Counted from the first letter of the stretch, positions 11,121 through 22,234 are shown. The stretch: 64,000 bases of DNA from Endomychus coccineus (GCA_958510875.1 OY294068.1:173011411-173075410), one strand, 5' to 3'. Notes: generated by a model not told the origin, from the sequence alone. A program made the numbers and translations.

Positions 11121-12123
11121 CCGGGATATCAAAAATAATCTTGGTCAAGGGTGGTTGTGGAATCTAAAACGTGTGTCTTACTTTACGTTATCAAAACTTG
11201 TATCAAATTAATTAATTTGAAGTTTCTAAAAGTGAGAAATTTCGCAATTTTATACGAATGTTATAATACTCAGAAGTCTCTAGCGCTTTAGACTCCGAGA
11301 TTTTCACGTGGCCTATCGAAATTAGAAGGGTCGAGTTGTATAAAAACACAATTGCATGAACGCCAGACGCCCTATGTAATTAGCTGCGAACGTAATCATT
11401 TTGACATATGCCTAGAGGAGCTCGCTACGCGTCAGTTAGAGTTTATACTTTTCACCTCGATCTTTTTAATTCGGGGCCGTTTTATGCCCCGTGCGGCCAG
11501 CGCCAGTTGTAATAAAGTAATTTCGGCTATAGGCCGCTAGCTTTTAACCGCTTTTGGGTATATTTCAGTAGCTAGAAAATTTTCTTTGGTACGTCGCACG
11601 TTAAACGCGCGTAGCTGAAACCTGAGAGTACCTGTTTCTATTTTAATTAAATTTTCCTATTTAATCGACATTTTGGGGCCCGAGACTATGCTATTTAGTT
11701 CGCCCCGTTCATAAACTGACGACATGGAGCGAAAACCGCATGCGAAAAGTCCTCGTAAAGACGTTCTATGTTCCGAAGATTTGCACTTTTCTAACTCGCG
11801 AGATACGCGCTCCTCACGTGAACGTCATTCGATTTATCGAAAATTAACCAGTTTAAAACAGTTTTCGATCCCGTTTGTGGCTATTGCGACCTTGTAAAAG
11901 GTTCAAAGTCAACATTTCGTTTTACATTCCACAACCACCCTTGACCAAGATAATTCTTAATTTGTAGTTCATTATTGTTTTACAACTGAAATAAATAGGT
12001 ATGAAATTTGTAGGTTATTGATGATGTCAGTGTGACAGTGATATAATTATTTCAAACGTAAAGTGAGACACACGTTTTAGATTCCACAACCACCCTTGAC
12101 CAAGATAATTTCTGATATCCCGG
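11121..12123. mobile_element. CCGGGATATC-family TIR element, copy A
   Basis: Terminal inverted repeats of ~75 bp begin CCGGGATATCAAAAATAATC and end with the complement, GATATCCCGG. TA dinucleotides flank the element (11119-11120, 12124-12125). The four copies in this window are A (this one), B 19708-20315, C 36027-37181 and D 60495-61425. The TA target and the transposase scraps in B and C place the family in the IS630/Tc1/mariner group. Copy A contains a central block with an open frame (11352-11540, +) also kept in C and D. A third partial copy of the TIR motif (about 11900-11945) lies inside. Confidence 0.85.
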
Positions 12124-12125
12124 TA

Positions 12126-13562
12126 TAATTAAACGCTTGTTTGTATGTTATTTCTTAGCAATATAACTAAAAAAAAAAAAATTGTATCTCAACAAAACTG
12201 AGGAAAATGAAATAATGAATAATAATGAATAATTTTATGAGCTAGAATTTTTATCCAAATCATTCTTGATTAGAAGCGCAGTGTCCGAGTTATTTATAAT
12301 CACTGAACAGTGAAATACGAATTTACTGACAGTTAACAAGATGAAATATAAGAATTTTAAAATAGTCCAAACGGTTGGAAATTTGATCTCTTTTAATTTT
12401 TGTTTTGAAATATATTAATAGTTCCTAAAGTTTAAGCTGAGTTAATGGTGGTAAAATATTTTCTTTAACACTCTTTTAGAAAGTATCTATTCCATGATTA
12501 AAGATTAGATTGGGTAGCCAATTTTACAAACAAAAAACAGAAATTTCAATTTTGTAGATCCAGGTCCACATTCTCGAACCGTTCCTGCTTTGCATTGTGA
12601 TCAAATCCGAATGGAGTAAATTTGGAAGAACTATTAGTTTTGTATACTAAATTCAGATTCGAATTATGTTTGTAGTGCGCGACATCCTGACATGATTTAA
12701 AAAATATAATGTCAGTTCTGGCATGCAACCGTTCACTTAAGAAGTTATTTGTAGGTAAAAGAATGATAACAGTTAATTTCCAATTTATGTGTCTATATGA
12801 ATGTTTTGATACTATTCAAAAATAACAAACTTAACGGAAGCGCCTTATGTAGGTAATTCGATATTATAGAACAACTGCGGCGCCACTGTCAATATGGTGT
12901 CCTGTCACTCAAACGTCCTAATGAAGGGTACCAAACTCTCTTCAGCTAATTTCTTATGTTGGCCTGTGACTATTCCTGCACTTACACTGTTAATCGAACT
13001 CATATTGAATTGTATAAATAAACCAAGACCTGTACTTCATCCTAAAATTAATTTCTTATTGCTTTTCGAGTTACTTGTCTTCGATCAGTATTTTGAAGTT
13101 GTAATTTATCTGTATTCAATTTTTTTATTTTTTATAATCCATATGACATACTTCATGGTAATTTTTTCCTTGCAAAGACTTCATCTTTTTATTGCAATAC
13201 ATCTCGAATAAAAAAGGTTGGAATATATTACATGAAGGGTGAAAGCTGGAAAGATCTTTACTCAACCTGTGATGCAGTCAATGGGGTTTTATGTGTTGCC
13301 TACCCTAATCTGCACATACGTAATGGTGAATGGTTATGAATGTTTCTATGGCTCAGATACATTTTTCATTCTCAAATGGAAAAGGAAAATATGTTGACGC
13401 ATTGAACGTGTTATATATTAGTTGTAAAGAAATACTGATTAATTCGAAATTGACTTCCATTTGTTAACATGCCCATGAAACTTAAAAACTTCGTGATACA
13501 AAACAGCTACTTTCTTATGTATGTAAACATTTTAAAATTTCACAATATATATAAATTTTCTA
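12126..13562. other. Intergenic, no gene recognised
   Basis: An open frame at 12894-13211 (+) codes for a hydrophobic, Leu/Ile/Phe-rich peptide of 105 residues. I cannot match it to a family, and its composition is what AT-rich random sequence gives. I see nothing else. Confidence 0.45.
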
Positions 13563-13564
13563 TA

Positions 13565-14246
13565 CAGGATGTTTCGGAACTACCTAGTAAAAATTAAACG
13601 GTGATCGTGGCAGATTTGAAGGGGGTGTTTCTTATAAAAATTTGCGATTTGATGGGCAGCTGAAATGTAGGTTTTATTGGTTGTCTCCGAAATGACCCAA
13701 CATAAATTACCTTTCGTGAGCAGTTAGTGTTAATTATATATATTGTCATCAATTAAATTGTTTTTACATCTTTGCATAGGCTAATATAATAATTATAGTT
13801 TTATTCTCCTCCCAGCCTTCGGATGCGTAGCTCCAAAATTTATTTTTTTACGCAAAAACTAAAAGAGATAATATAATTATTGAGAAGATAAAAAAGGTTT
13901 GCGTTTGATGAGGCTACCTAAACAAAACTTTTGTACTTGAAAGTTTTAAAGAAAAAAAATTTGTCTTCTAAAATTTAATATTTCACCATGTTCCAGTAAA
14001 GTATGAAATGGGGCAATAGGTCAGAATGATCACACTAGATAAGCACTAGCTGACTATTAAATTTGGGTTTTTTAAGCTGGTTCATTTCTGAGATAATCAA
14101 TAAAATTTATTTTGGCTGCTATCTTTAAAATGGTATAACCTTTTCTGGGAGGTCAATTCTGAAAAATTTAAATAAGAAACTCCCCTCTTCAAATCGGCCA
14201 CGGAGGTCATCGTTTCATATTTTCCAGGTAGTTCTGGAATATCCTG
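13565..14246. mobile_element. TA-flanked MITE, copy 1 (682 bp)
   Basis: The ends CAGGATGTTTCGGAACTACCT and ..GGTAGTTCTGGAATATCCTG are inverted repeats flanked by TA (13563-13564, 14247-14248). The sequence stays loosely complementary over its length: GGTTTTATTGGTTGTCTC on the left pairs with a decayed partner near 14090. A second copy at 43140-44806 is split by a hAT element. No transposase is encoded. Confidence 0.8.
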
Positions 14247-14248
14247 TA

Positions 14249-15000
14249 TATATTGTAGAATGCAAATATATAAAGTTGTGAGAAATATTATAACGTATAT
14301 TCGCCAGTGTGGTGGGGTTATACCTGAACTTATGTTTGTCAACACCTATTGATAGCAGATAATCTACGATGTATATCATAATTTATACTTGTAAAATTGA
14401 TTTTTACAATGTGAAGTTGATATTGTAAAGTATTAACAATAACTCTTGAAGATCTTCATTCGGTACCTACCTACACTACTAAAGTACGACAATTATCTGA
14501 TTCAAACTGATGTCGATATGCTACTTCTCAATCTCGAATCAGTTCAAAGAAAAACTATTATACGTTAATTTTCTGAAGCAAAGACTAAAATATATGACTC
14601 ATATTAAAAATAGGAGATCTGCTGGTAACCCTATTTATAGTTAGCCGACAGTATAAAAAGAAAACAGTAAGAACGCTCCATAAGTTATGAATGAACGTTA
14701 TTGATACATTTGTGATGGAATCACTGAAGTTACTAGAAAAGTAATAAATTCATAGTGAAGGAAGTTATTTAATTCGATCTGCTATAACATTCCAAAATCG
14801 CCATGTTCGATCTTAGGCCGAGCCTTTGCTGGGATGATTATTATGGATTATTTTGATATTTTATCTGATTCCAGATTCTGGATTGAACATTTAGAAGTCT
14901 CTTAGAGCTTATGCGTTTATGTGTAAACATATTGCAGCAATGGGAAAAAAATCTAATAATGCAAGTGATCAAGACTATATACAAAAATTATGATAAAAAT
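14249..15000. other. Intergenic, nothing recognised
   Basis: No coding or structural signal recognised. Confidence 0.5.
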
Positions 15001-15009
15001 CAACTTATC

Positions 15010-15900
15010 TAGTGAAACTGGCTAAAAATAGATTTGAAAAGAAACAAATATATGAAATTATAGTAAAGAAACTTGCGCTTCTGTGAATTAAAAATTGAAC
15101 AGAAAAACCATAACCCGATTAAATACATAGCAAATTGTTTCAATAAATTCTTTACTAATATTGGGGAAATTAAAAAACGCAATGAATAAAAATAGCACAG
15201 GCACAATGGAGAAAAACTGTAATAGTAAGCGTATTTATAATAATGAATCACTTGCCTTTGAACCTACAAATAGAAAAGAATTGAAAATGAAATGACAAAT
15301 ATGAAAATAATGTAGAGAAAAAGGTGGAATAGAAGAGGCATAAGCTAATGTGATAAAATACATTGCTGATTATATAATTGATTTTCTTCTACATGGTTTC
15401 TGCCCAATTCATTTTCGAGGTGCTGAAGTAATACCAATACCTACACAAAACTGGAAATAATGTTTTATCCAATAATTATAGGCCAGTATTACATCAAAAA
15501 CATTAGTAAATTTCATAGAAAGACATATAATAATATCAAATAATTAATTTGGTTTTGGAAAGAATATAGGCACTAACAATTCGATCATAGAAATAGTGGA
15601 AAGTATATTCAGAACTTTGATAAAAGCAGACCATTATACTAACAAACTGATGTGGAATCACAGGTCTTACAATGAAAATAATTGAAAGCTATCTGCAACA
15701 AACAAAACAACTTGTTGAGAAAAATGAAATGTAGGTAAACTAAAGTTATCAATGTACGTAGGAGTACCACAAGGGACTATCCTAGGCCCTGTTTTATATA
15801 TAATTTATAATAAAGAGATGTATCTCTTGAGAAATGAAAGATTGTTACTGCATTCAGTTACCTATAGTATCTTTGCAGGGTCTTATTTATAATGTTTTTT
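15010..15900 (+). pseudogene. Non-LTR retrotransposon reverse transcriptase, decayed
   Basis: The plus-strand pieces follow LINE polymerase order. IANCFNKFFTNIGE (about 15127) and ESLAFEPTNRKELKM (about 15246) come from the linker before the RT. GAEVIPIPTQNW (about 15420) is the domain-1 block. NNSIIEIVESIF (about 15575) lies in the palm, and KLKLSMYVGVPQGTILGPVL (about 15738-15797) is motif B, almost intact. The YADD catalytic box and the endonuclease are not seen. There are many stops and frame changes. It resembles the jockey/R1-type RT of arthropods and differs from the LINE family at 21.2 and 41 kb. The element is 5' and 3' truncated. Confidence 0.8.
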
Positions 15901-15959
15901 TGGAAACCTGGTTTGAATGAAAATGAAATGAAATGACTAGAAAAATATGATTGAAACGA

Positions 15960-17139
15960 AAATGTATACTTCAACATCATTAATAATTTTATTTCACCAA
16001 ACAGTGCATCACGCGAATAATATATAAACTTAAGAATTCATTCTGAGGATGCCGCTACCTGGTGTTACTATATTGTTATTGATAGGTCGATTTATTCTTG
16101 TAAATCCAACAGTATTATTTGAACGAATTATTGGTTCTTTATGTGATTCTATAACGGATACAATACGATAAAACAAACTGTATTACAAACTTGCGTATGA
16201 AATTTTATCTTCTATCAACGTTATTATAAATATTTGAAAACAGGCGAACTGGAGCCAATATGGCGGAGATGTGAACGGTGTAGGGTCCGGGTATCCGGAA
16301 TAACTCCGGTTGGCAAGGGGATGTTGATAATGAGCTTCTGACGAGCTCCCTTGCCAAGCAGTTATAATTCCAAAATATGGGGATCGGAAGAATTATTATA
16401 CCGCTTCCTTACTCGGGGAAACTGTTAGATTTTACTCTATAACGAGATACGAAATTGCCAATGAAAAGAGATGTGAAATCTATTCAAAGTGTAGTCTGCT
16501 TTACTTTAATGCGTGAATAATTTTATTTCCATTCTACTTGAAATCTCTTATTTATTTAGACCCGCATTACTTTTAGGACTAATTTGATATCTTCATAAAT
16601 TAATATAAATGCAGAGGCGCATACGAGTTCCGAAAATCATATCTAAAAGATTCAACACATACTCAGTATTTTGATACTAACAATTTTGTATTGATAGTTC
16701 AATTGTATGTGTGATTGAAAGGAATTAATGGCGACTAAATAATAACGTACATGTTAAGTACTTCTCTATGAACAATGATTTGCGGCAAATAGTTGCTCAT
16801 ATAAAAAACAACAACTAAGTTAGTTGAACTAACAGATTCGTCATCAAAATAATCTGTTGGTTCATTCAAGACAATTAAAGCCTTATAACACAGTTTCATT
16901 TAATAGCAAATTTTCGACTATGGCAGTTAGACACCAGTACAAAAATGGCACCAAATGTTGCACCACAAGAAAAGGATAGGCTGTCATAAAAAAAGATATT
17001 CATGGTAAGTATCACACTGTTAAAACTAGTTCTTGGCTGGTTCAATTAAAGGGAATCGAAGAAATTATAGGAGTAAAAGGAAAACTTTCTGTCAGAACTT
17101 TACCCTGAAAAAAAAATATCATTATTATTAAAGTTTAAT
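15960..17139. other. Intergenic with a small hairpin
   Basis: There is no gene. At 16310-16357 TTGGCAAGGG and CCCTTGCCAA form a 10-bp stem whose loop contains GAGCT..GAGCTC. The stretch around 16340-16480 could be a LINE tail in one frame, but support is too thin to annotate. Confidence 0.4.
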
Positions 17140-17457
17140 CAAAGCTTCATTTTCCGGAGGACTATAGTTGCTTTTGATTTTATACACATGAAATAATACT
17201 CAGCGATCTCAAAAACCTATATTTTGACACGTTGGACGAGAACCGAGACAGGAATATGAATCAATCAAACGATCAATCAATCAAAACGAGGGTGGACAAG
17301 TCGGGTGCACTTAGACCGCTTGATTGAGTCCGTTGCGCTCCCCTTGACACAAGAATCAGTCCAGCAGACTTAAGGCAGAGGGCTAAGATTTTGCATGGAC
17401 TGATGTCTCTTATGGCTTCAAGCAGCATATGTGTGCTGCCGAGGTATTGTAGCCTAA

Positions 17458-18190
17458 AGCCGCATCCACATTATGCCGATAAATGCCGAACGGCAAAGCC
17501 AGTTGCCGCTACCGCACTTAATTCACTCCTACCACATACACACACAGAAATTGCATTCAGTCACAAAATTTATACCGACGAGGACTTGCTTGTTGCTGCT
17601 GCAGCCGTAATAGTAATACGTCCGAGCCTTAGAGGTAGAGCTCGATATGGAGGAAGTGAATTGATGAAGGATGCAATTTTGGACGATGTGGACGAGTTAA
17701 ATCTTGAATACAGATGTAGAAGTGGTTTTCGGAACTTTTCCCGAATGACGAGCAGTGATAATCAGCAAGAGAGACACTAGATTCAAAAAAGCTATTCCAG
17801 TTCATGAACGACTTGCTGTTACACTGAGGTTCCTAGCAACAGGAGATTCCTACCATTCATTGATGTACATGTTCAAAATTTCCCGTAAAAAGTGGGATGT
17901 TAAATTTTCAATTTTTCTTTCAATTTCGTGCCTTTTATTGCGATCTTTATATACTTTTAATTTGCAATTCCATAAAACTGGTCGATCTCGATACAAGTCG
18001 ATTGAGAACAACACTTTTTCATTTGTCCACTCCATTATTTTCTCAATAAATGCCTGCTTCGACGGTCGGGAATAGACTGAGGCCGAGCGGCACGTCCCCA
18101 CTATATTTGCCGACAAAGCGTCCACATCACTTTTGGCTTTACCAATCGGCCTTGCCGATCGGCATTTCTCGGCATAATGTGGATGCGGCT
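17458..18190 (+). mobile_element. PIF/Harbinger transposon, deleted
   Basis: Terminal inverted repeats AGCCGCATCCACATTATGCC (17458) and the exact complement (ending 18190) bound 733 bp. The flanking triplets TAA (17455-17457) and TCA (18191-18193) fit a slightly mutated 3-bp TNA duplication, as this superfamily makes. Joining the LINE reading frame across the insertion restores a sensible LINE protein, which confirms both ends. It carries the N-terminal part of a HARBI1-like transposase with an internal deletion. Confidence 0.85.
17560..17915 (+). pseudogene. Harbinger (HARBI1-like) transposase N-terminal fragment
   Basis: The first segment (frame of 17391-17780) has an alanine/valine helix, then ELMKDAILDDVDELNLEY and [14 protein letters not shown], typical of the N-terminal region of insect Harbinger transposases. 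The frame then shifts. In the next segment (from 17755) [20 protein letters not shown] and [15 protein letters not shown] are the strongly conserved HARBI1 block ahead of the DDE core. The junction near 17757 has lost about ten residues and one frame, and the DDE catalytic domain is gone. In the family this enzyme cuts at TWA targets with a Myb-like partner protein. None is seen here. Confidence 0.85.
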
Positions 18191-19041
18191 TCAGAGAAGC
18201 CAGTGCTGGACATTCTGCTAGGATGTGAGAGGCAGTTTCATCCGCTTCTCCTCATCTACTACAAGCTGGGTCTTCAACAATGCCCCATTGTGTGTATATG
18301 TTTATTCAGATGACAGTGTTCTGTGAGGAGTCCTGTCACCAGTTTTAGGCCTCTCCTGCTCATCGAAACTAGAGTTTTAGAGAGTTCAGGCGAAAACTCA
18401 ATAATGTGGAGCTTTGCTTGCCTCATGCCGGAGGCACCACCGCAGACCGAGAGCCACTGCCTATCCAGTAGCTCCTTGAGGGCGTGGAGCCCGGTGGCCG
18501 ATGAAATTCCGATCGTTGAATCGGAACCAGGGGCATTTAAGGAAGCCCATTTGGGCTAGTGTGGAGTTTGTTCCTTCTGGCTAGTTCAGCCAAAATTTCC
18601 CTGCACTCGAAGACAAGACTAGGAGCTACTCGGCTGTCAGTGCAGATTTAAATTCGCCTACCTCGGTAGTTTAATCTCAGGTTTTCCAGGGCACAGGTCC
18701 GTATTGCACAGACCTCAGACTGGGAAATCGTTGCGTGGGGACCCAGGGGAGCTGAAATCTCCCTTCTGGGTGTACACGAGTAGACTCCGGCTCCCCTAAA
18801 CAAGTCCGTGAACCTCACGAGTCTCCCTGGTGGAAGCGGCACAAAGTATTTGTTCTCCCAGTCCGTCCTCTGAGTTATGAGGACGTCCGGTGTTTGAAAC
18901 CTGACAGCAGGCGCTATTGCATCCTGCGTCAGTCGGAGGATCGGGCAGTTATCGACTGCCCAATCCCAGATTTTGCCTTGACCGCGAGGCACAGACGCAC
19001 CGACCAGACAGTCGATACGTCATACCCGCAGCCACTGTTTA
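18191..19041 (-). pseudogene. LINE pol C-terminus: RNase H and tail
   Basis: The minus-strand translation shows VRFTDLFRGAGVYSC and PLGPHATISQSEVCAIRTCA (about 18690-18830), the beta-strand and helix-A signature of the RNase H domain in LINEs; the usual FTDGS is FTDL here. ICTDSRVAPSLVFECREIL (about 18590-18650) is the second catalytic region. KPVTGLLTEHCHLNKHIHTMG (about 18280-18345) is the conserved tail block. CPALASL then meets the Harbinger, and RLQYLGSTHMLLEAIRDISP resumes at 17457 on its other side. Stops and at least one frameshift make it dead. The RNase H domain would have removed the RNA template after cDNA synthesis. Clade assignment to the I group is inference from the RNase H. 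Confidence 0.75.
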
Positions 19042-19420
19042 AGGAATATCTGAAGGAAAACGACGCAATTTTCAGAATTTTCCTTCTTTTAGTGAAATTT
19101 GTACCGAGAACCATCACGGTATATTATTCCAATAAAACTGACTAAAATTGTTCGAAAAACAAGATAATTAAAGTTTGTCATGTAGAAATGGTGAATTCTT
19201 ATTTTCTGAAGTTTTCCGGAAAACTATCATCGGTTTTGATTTTATGATCATAAAATAATACTCAGCGACCACGAAAACATATAATTAGACACGTTAGACA
19301 AGGACCGAGATAGGAATATGGAGAAAATGGACTCAATTTTCCACCAATTTTCCAGAATTTTTCTTCTTTTAGTGAAAATTGTACCGACACACATCACGGC
19401 ATCTTATTATTTCAATACGT

Positions 19421-19705
19421 CAGTCCGGAAAAAAATTTGTTCGTTACTAAGATTTGGTAAAATAAAAAATTGCCAGCAAATGGGCCAGATTTTCCATTTT
19501 CTGGCTTCAGATTCGGGTTCAGCGTATCAAAAATGAAAGCAACTGGTAAATGTGGAAGCTGAAACCAATGTAAGGTGTCATTTTTCCACTTCTCTCCGTA
19601 AATTCCATTATCTTTGTTCCAATAGTACATTTTTGAAAGTTAATTAAGTATTTTTGTATTCTGCATGTAAATGATACCATTCTCCTCTTAACTCAGGAAA
19701 TAATA
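19421..19705. other. Intergenic, nothing recognised
   Basis: Short stretch between the duplicated repeat and the next TIR element, with no signal recognised. Confidence 0.45.
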
Positions 19706-19707
19706 TA

Positions 19708-20315
19708 CCGCGATATCAAAAATTATCTTGGTCAAGGGTGGTTGTGGAATCTAAAACGTGTGTCTTACTTTACGTTTGAAATAATTATGTCACTGTCACA
19801 CTGACATCATCAATAACCTACAAATTTCATACCTATTTATTTCAGTTGTAAAACAATAATGAACTACAAATTATGAAATAACGGTTTTAGTAACAAGAAA
19901 AAGTAAATTACAGTAATTGTTGGAAATGTCCCCCGTTTTGTTCGATGCACATTAACTAGCGCACCCGTTCGAAAATAGGCTTCAATCATGAAAATTTTGT
20001 GCTGTGTGGTAAGAGGCACGATTCAAAAACTGGATTAGAAAATTTCAGCACAATGACTTAACAGATTCTGACACAACAAAACATATTCAAAAATTTGAAG
20101 TAAGACACACGTTTTACATTCCACAACCACCCTTGACCAAGATAATTTTTAATTTGTAGTTCATTATTGTTTTACAACTGAAATAAATAGGTATGCAATT
20201 TGTGGGTTATTGATGATGTCAGTGTGACAGTGACATGATTATTTCAAACGTAAAGTAAGACACACGTTTTAGATTCCACAACCACCCTTGACCAAGATAA
20301 TTTTTGATATCCCGG
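19708..20315. mobile_element. CCGGGATATC-family TIR element, copy B
   Basis: This is the shortest copy (608 bp). It has the same ~85-bp terminal repeats as copies A, C and D, flanked by TA (19706-19707, 20316-20317). Its first base block reads CCGCGATATC, one change from the others. It lacks the central block of A, C and D but keeps a transposase C-terminal scrap. Confidence 0.85.
19908..19990 (-). pseudogene. DDE transposase C-terminal scrap (copy B)
   Basis: The minus strand reads KPIFERVR, a stop, then MCIEQNGGHFQQLL and the stop codon (complement of 19908-19910). This is the C-terminal signature of the DD41D-type transposases, whose intact representative at 51449 ends RIDLCINEGGGHIEHLL. 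Everything upstream is lost. It shows that the TIR family derives from an autonomous DD41D-like transposon. Confidence 0.7.
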
Positions 20316-20317
20316 TA

Positions 20318-21200
20318 GAACGAATCTAATTCTTCACCTGGTGTGACCTAACCATGAGCATCATGCTTTGATTCTTTCAGCTTTTCAAATTACAGTCAAA
20401 TGATGTGAGAATGAGTTGAATAGAATACCTAGTGACTGCTCCTAGTCATATGTCGGTTCTCTCAATTATACCTTATGATTGGTATTATCTTTACACGTGT
20501 TCACTTCTTTGGTCTGCAACTGGAATGTTAACCCGTGTTTTTTATTTGGGTCAGCTAAAATAAATATTATTTTGATCCTTACAACACCTATAGGATGAAA
20601 CATAATGGAAACCTGATATCTATTAACTCATTTCATGAAAAAACAATATACAATGAACGAAACAAAGAAATCCTCGAGATGGAAAGGAACTCGCTCTTTA
20701 CACGTATAAAACCTTATTAGATTTCGGATAAAGTAGTATTAAGTAAAGCAAAAATGCACAAAAATATAATATCCAATTTGCCAACAACCATTATATATTT
20801 CCAAGCGATTAAATAGACCTTACACTCTGTTAAAGCACATAATTATGTTTGAAAAAAGAGTTCGTTTTATTCGTTTAAAGTTTTTATAAGAGCGACAAAG
20901 CGATTTTGAATAAAAGAAGCAAATTCTCCCTAAATAAGGATTAGGGTGACGCTTCGAGCTATTCTCCAATTATAATATTATCAAGTTATTGGCGAGAAAC
21001 TCTAATTGTCACTTTGGTTTCAAATTAAGGCTGACGTAGAGCTATTCGACAAATACTCAATTATTATAAGAGTCCTTCTGCTTGTAGAAATATTTCAATT
21101 TGACTTTAAGCTTCACTTGATAATTCTCTGAATACCATGAACTGAAACAAGTTACGTGTGTCTCTAATGGTATTCATCAAATAACCGTTAAGTTGGATTC
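20318..21200. other. Intergenic, nothing recognised
   Basis: No gene or repeat structure recognised. Confidence 0.5.
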
Positions 21201-21870
21201 ACGGAATGTTACTTGCCTATGTAGTGAAACATCATCATCCTTCGGGACAATGCAATAAAAATTCTCATCTCGAGCCGCGTCCGCGTTTTAAAAGAGTATC
21301 CTAGGTTCTCTTGAGAAGAAAACGGTATGGAGTGTTCCATCAACCGCAAATCTGTGTGAGGAGTTTTCCAACAGATAGTTGATGGGTTATAGAAATAAAG
21401 TTGATACCAAAACGGATCACTGAGGGACATCAGCGTTGAAAGCCACTGCATCAGAGGAAACTAGATTAACCACCACATGGAGTGATCTATCTGAGAGAAA
21501 CTCGGCCATTGAAGACAAAGGTGGACCGGCAAACCATATGATGGAAGTTTCCCAAGAAGACCTTGGTGCCAGAATCGATCTCAATGGATGCCATATATGT
21601 GTTACGAGGCAAGCAGCTCTCTTGTTGATCTCTGGTGTAATTCGTTGACGATTTTGGAGCTTTTAGAGCTGAATTTCTTTCTACATTATCTTAGAGATTC
21701 CAGATGGTGATGCAATGGGCTTATAATTATTGGGAAGGATATCTCTTCCTTTTCTTGAAATTGGTTGGACTTTAGCTGTCTTCCAATTGGAAGGAAACAG
21801 ACCAAGTTTGTGGTTTATTGAGCAAGGAAGCTCATTTTCTTCAAATTGCCTCGTCTGGAGTAGTGAAAAC
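21200..21870 (-). pseudogene. LINE reverse transcriptase fragment, family of 41 kb
   Basis: The minus strand keeps FPSNWKTAKVQPISRKGRDI and NNYKPIASPSGISKIM (about 21700-21800), the RT block that reads WK.A.V.PI.KKG..NYRPI.. in working LINEs. Further on come a decayed DRFWHQGLLGKLPSYGLP block (about 21530-21580) and LMQWLSTLMS/FWYQLYF (about 21390-21450), which align with LIQWLLTLV and FLLHINELL of the 41-kb copy. Multiple stops and frameshifts are present. The overlapping plus-strand open frame 21436-21648 is its antisense shadow. Both ends are truncated. It encoded the palm of a non-LTR RT and is not functional. Confidence 0.8.
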
Positions 21871-22000
21871 TAACATTTCATTCAAAAAAAGTCTGTAGAT
21901 TCACAAAATTACCCTTCTCCGGTATGCATGGAGGATTGGATGATTCATCAATCCATACATAACAAGACGTAGGAGGCAAGAAGTTGTAGACTATGGAAAT

Positions 22001-22222
22001 CATAGTCAAAGTATACAGGTCTGCCGGAGCTTCCCTTCTACTCTTTTTAAAATTCGAGTGCAAGCTGATTGGTCGTTTATTTCATTTATTTAATGTTATT
22101 GACGACGATATAATATGATGTTGTTACGTTCCGGGGATGTGATTGGAGGAGCTAGATGGCGTCATCTAGCGCGAGAAACGATGGAAGGGAGGCTCCGGCA
22201 GACCTGTATACTTTGACTATGA
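22001..22222. repeat. Inverted repeat with ~42-bp arms
   Basis: The left arm (22001-22041: CATAGTCAAAGTATACAGG then TCTGCCGGAGC..CCCTTC) and the right arm (22180-22222) are near-perfect reverse complements separated by ~140 bp. The spacer holds a second small palindrome, CTAGATGGCGTCATCTAG (about 22150). It lies next to a transposase fragment but does not look like that element's TIR. Origin unknown. Confidence 0.7.
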
Positions 22223-22234
22223 TGGAAACCAACG

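Larger units (their letters stand above)
17258..19041 (-). mobile_element. 5'-truncated LINE with RNase H, host of a Harbinger
   Basis: The insertion is bounded by an 8-bp direct repeat AGGAATAT (17250-17257 and 19042-19049), read here as its target duplication. The 3' end lies at the left, with a short ATCAATCAATC-type tail, and the 5' truncated end at the right. Its C-terminal pol region, on the minus strand, includes an RNase H-like domain and a Cys/His-type tail, as in I-group LINEs. A 733-bp Harbinger element (17458-18190) interrupts the ORF. Without it the LINE is ~1.05 kb. Confidence 0.75.
17140..19420. repeat. Duplicated repeat unit interrupted by a LINE
   Basis: The stretch 17140-17257 matches 19195-19318: both contain TTTTCCGG, TTTTGATTTTAT, AAATAATACTCAGCGA, GACACGTT and GACCGAGA.AGGAATATG-like blocks. 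The stretch just after the LINE (19050-19135) matches 19325-19410 (CAATTTTCAGAATTTT.CTTCTTTTAGTGAAA, TATTATT.CAATA). So two tandem units of ~270 bp existed before the LINE landed in the first one. The CAGCGA block relates this repeat to the ones at 2.9 and 8.5 kb. Confidence 0.7.

Noticed and set aside
12894..13211. 105-residue hydrophobic open frame as a membrane protein gene
   Set aside because: Leu/Ile/Phe-rich composition follows from T-rich DNA; no family match, no splice or start support.
16310..16357. Hammerhead-like CTGACGA in a hairpin loop
   Set aside because: No GAAA strand at the right distance; only the core heptamer fits.
18323..18559. Plus-strand open frames over the LINE at 17.3-19 kb
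   Set aside because: Antisense shadows of the minus-strand LINE protein, whose RNase H signature is on the other strand.
21436..21648. Plus-strand open frame with ordinary-looking composition
   Set aside because: Antisense of a LINE RT whose blocks read clearly on the minus strand.
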